Positions 7,138-7,845 of a DNA stretch of 7,845 bases are shown piece after piece. A model generated the notes under the pieces. The model saw only the letters and a list, made by a program, of their open reading frames with translations, did not search any database and was not told the origin of the DNA. A program made the translations under genes and the position numbers. Source of the stretch: Deltaproteobacteria bacterium (GTDB lineage: Bacteria > Desulfobacterota > DSM-4660 > Desulfatiglandales > Desulfatiglandaceae); assembly GCA_019307645.1 (NCBI GenBank), contig JAFDJF010000083.1, forward strand, positions 1 through 7,845, read 5' to 3'. The stretch's first letter is position 1. The number at the start of each line of letters is the position of its first letter.

Positions 7138-7799
7138 ATGAACAGACGAAGGTTTCTTGAAAATCTTGGAGTGGGTGCTGCAGCGTTATCGTTACCGCGC
7201 TGCAAAAAGTCTTATCAAAAAAAACCAGGTAATGCTTCGACTGATACCCGTCCCAATATTCTGGTCTTGATTTCTGATGATCAACGATGGGATCAGTTAA
7301 GCTACGCTGATAATCCGCTGATCCCGGAGTTAAAAACACCAAACATTGATAAACTGGCTCAGAACGGTGCTTACTTCAGAAATGCATTTGTCACCACTCC
7401 CATTTGCTGTGTGTCCAGGGCAAGTATTATGTCCGGAAGATATGCCGGTACACATGGTATGAACCATTTTGGTACACCGATGACAGCGGAAGTGTTACGA
7501 AAAACCTACCCGGCGTTGCTGCATGATAACGGATATAAGACGGGGATTCTCGGTAAATGGGGCATGGGGATTGAAGGCACTGGAAATATATACGGTACGT
7601 CAATGTGGAACCTGAATTGGAAGAAATGTATCATGTCAGTGTAGATCCGCTGGAATCACAGAATCTGGCAGATGACGTGAATTATAGTGACATTAAAAAC
7701 CATTTGGGGGAAAGGTATACGTACTATCTTAATTACTTTAAAAATAAATATAGGTCACTGACTAACTATGAACAAATCTCAAGCATCAGGGGAGCTTAA
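7138..7799 (+). pseudogene. Type I (S1-type) sulfatase with internal deletion and frameshift
   Basis: The N-terminal part is a normal formylglycine sulfatase. It has a Tat-like signal (NRRRFLENLGVGAAALSL), PNILVLISDDQ (39-49) with the calcium-binding D47-D48, TPNIDKLA (67-74), the maturation motif C90-C-V-S-R94 followed by ASIMSGRY, and GKWG (139-142). At about 7570-7580 family sequence breaks off. This frame adds about 20 unrelated residues and stops at 7642-7644. A different frame, open from about 7575, then reads HWKYIRYVNVEPELEEMYHV (from 7578) and continues VDPLESQNLA. That is the standard sulfatase C-terminal segment, and it ends at TAA 7797-7799. Together the pieces make about 217 residues against roughly 450-600 in the family, so about 230-350 residues of the middle are missing. 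The product should be inactive. ATG 7138 with GGAAAG at 7125-7130 is preferred over TTG 7123. The gene follows the LamG gene by 23 bases. Assembly error is the main alternative. Confidence 0.85.
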
Positions 7800-7814
7800 T
7801 TGAGCACCAGTGAC
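7795..7814. repeat. Direct repeat, copy 2 (partner at 1570-1589)
   Basis: CTTAATTGAGCACCA followed by G and then TGAC. It overlaps the sulfatase stop codon (TAA 7797-7799) and contains the TTG at 7800-7802. The two copies are 6,225 bases apart in the same orientation and enclose the rhamnosidase, LamG and sulfatase genes. Confidence 0.7.
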
Positions 7815-7845
7815 ACACAGCAACACCCGAAGCGTGTGCTGAGCA
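7800..7845 (+). CDS. 5' end of an unidentified gene, cut by the window edge
   Basis: TTG at 7800 follows directly on the sulfatase stop and is preceded by AGGGGAG (7788-7794). The open frame reads MSTSDTQQHPKRVLS to the window end. Fifteen residues are too few to identify it. A short polar leader followed by P-K-R-V-L is seen at the start of some alkaline-phosphatase-superfamily phosphodiesterases in this bacterial group, but that is only a hint. If the start is real, the gene is co-directional and probably co-transcribed with the sulfatase. The same start sequence is at 1575. Confidence 0.4.
   Translation, partial: MSTSDTQQHPKRVLS

Noticed and set aside
7803..7840. AGCAC and GTGCT arms near the window end as a transposon end or terminator
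   Set aside because: Only five bases pair, the loop is long and no T-run or target duplication is visible. The same stretch reads better as a gene start.

Overview
The window looks like a chromosomal segment of a moderate-GC, probably anaerobic or marine bacterium of the PVC group (Planctomycetota, Lentisphaerota, Kiritimatiellota or a relative). This rests on inference from gene content: a Tat-exported type I sulfatase, a GH106-type alpha-L-rhamnosidase, a secreted LamG protein and a non-pyrrolysine MttB-family methyltransferase. TTG starts also recur. No rRNA, tRNA, CRISPR array or recognisable transposase gene was seen. All convincing genes lie on the + strand.

Layout. (1) 1-125 is a short leader with a tandem repeat of TCCTTTAAAAA and a strong AGGAGG ribosome site. 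(2) 126-1562 is an intact MttB/trimethylamine-methyltransferase family gene with a TTG start. (3) 1563-1881 has no intact gene. It holds a TTG-started fragment that looks like the 3' tail of a lost gene read in two or three frames, then a 9-bp perfect inverted repeat and a weak promoter candidate. (4) 1882-4803 is an intact secreted GH106-like rhamnosidase. (5) 4804-4945 is a short spacer with a 41-codon ORF whose start overlaps the rhamnosidase stop. (6) 4946-7114 is a secreted LamG-domain protein whose C-terminal 450 residues I cannot assign to a known family. (7) 7138-7799 is a type I sulfatase that has lost its middle: an intact N-terminal third is joined out of frame to an intact C-terminal tail. 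(8) At 7800 a further TTG start begins a gene that runs off the window.

Function. The rhamnosidase, LamG protein and sulfatase form a co-directional cluster that fits extracytoplasmic breakdown of a rhamnose-containing, possibly sulfated polysaccharide. The substrate is inference. The methyltransferase has no obvious link to this and is set apart by the degraded spacer.

The most unusual structure is a 20-bp near-perfect direct repeat (15 identical bases, one mismatch, four identical bases). It lies at 1570-1589, just after the methyltransferase and at the head of the gene fragment, and again at 7795-7814, across the sulfatase stop. In both copies it reads as a ribosome site followed by a TTG start and codons for S-T. 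Both copies adjoin genes that appear to have suffered internal deletion, so the locus has either been rearranged recently or been mis-assembled. The best candidate for undescribed biochemistry is the C-terminal region of the LamG protein.
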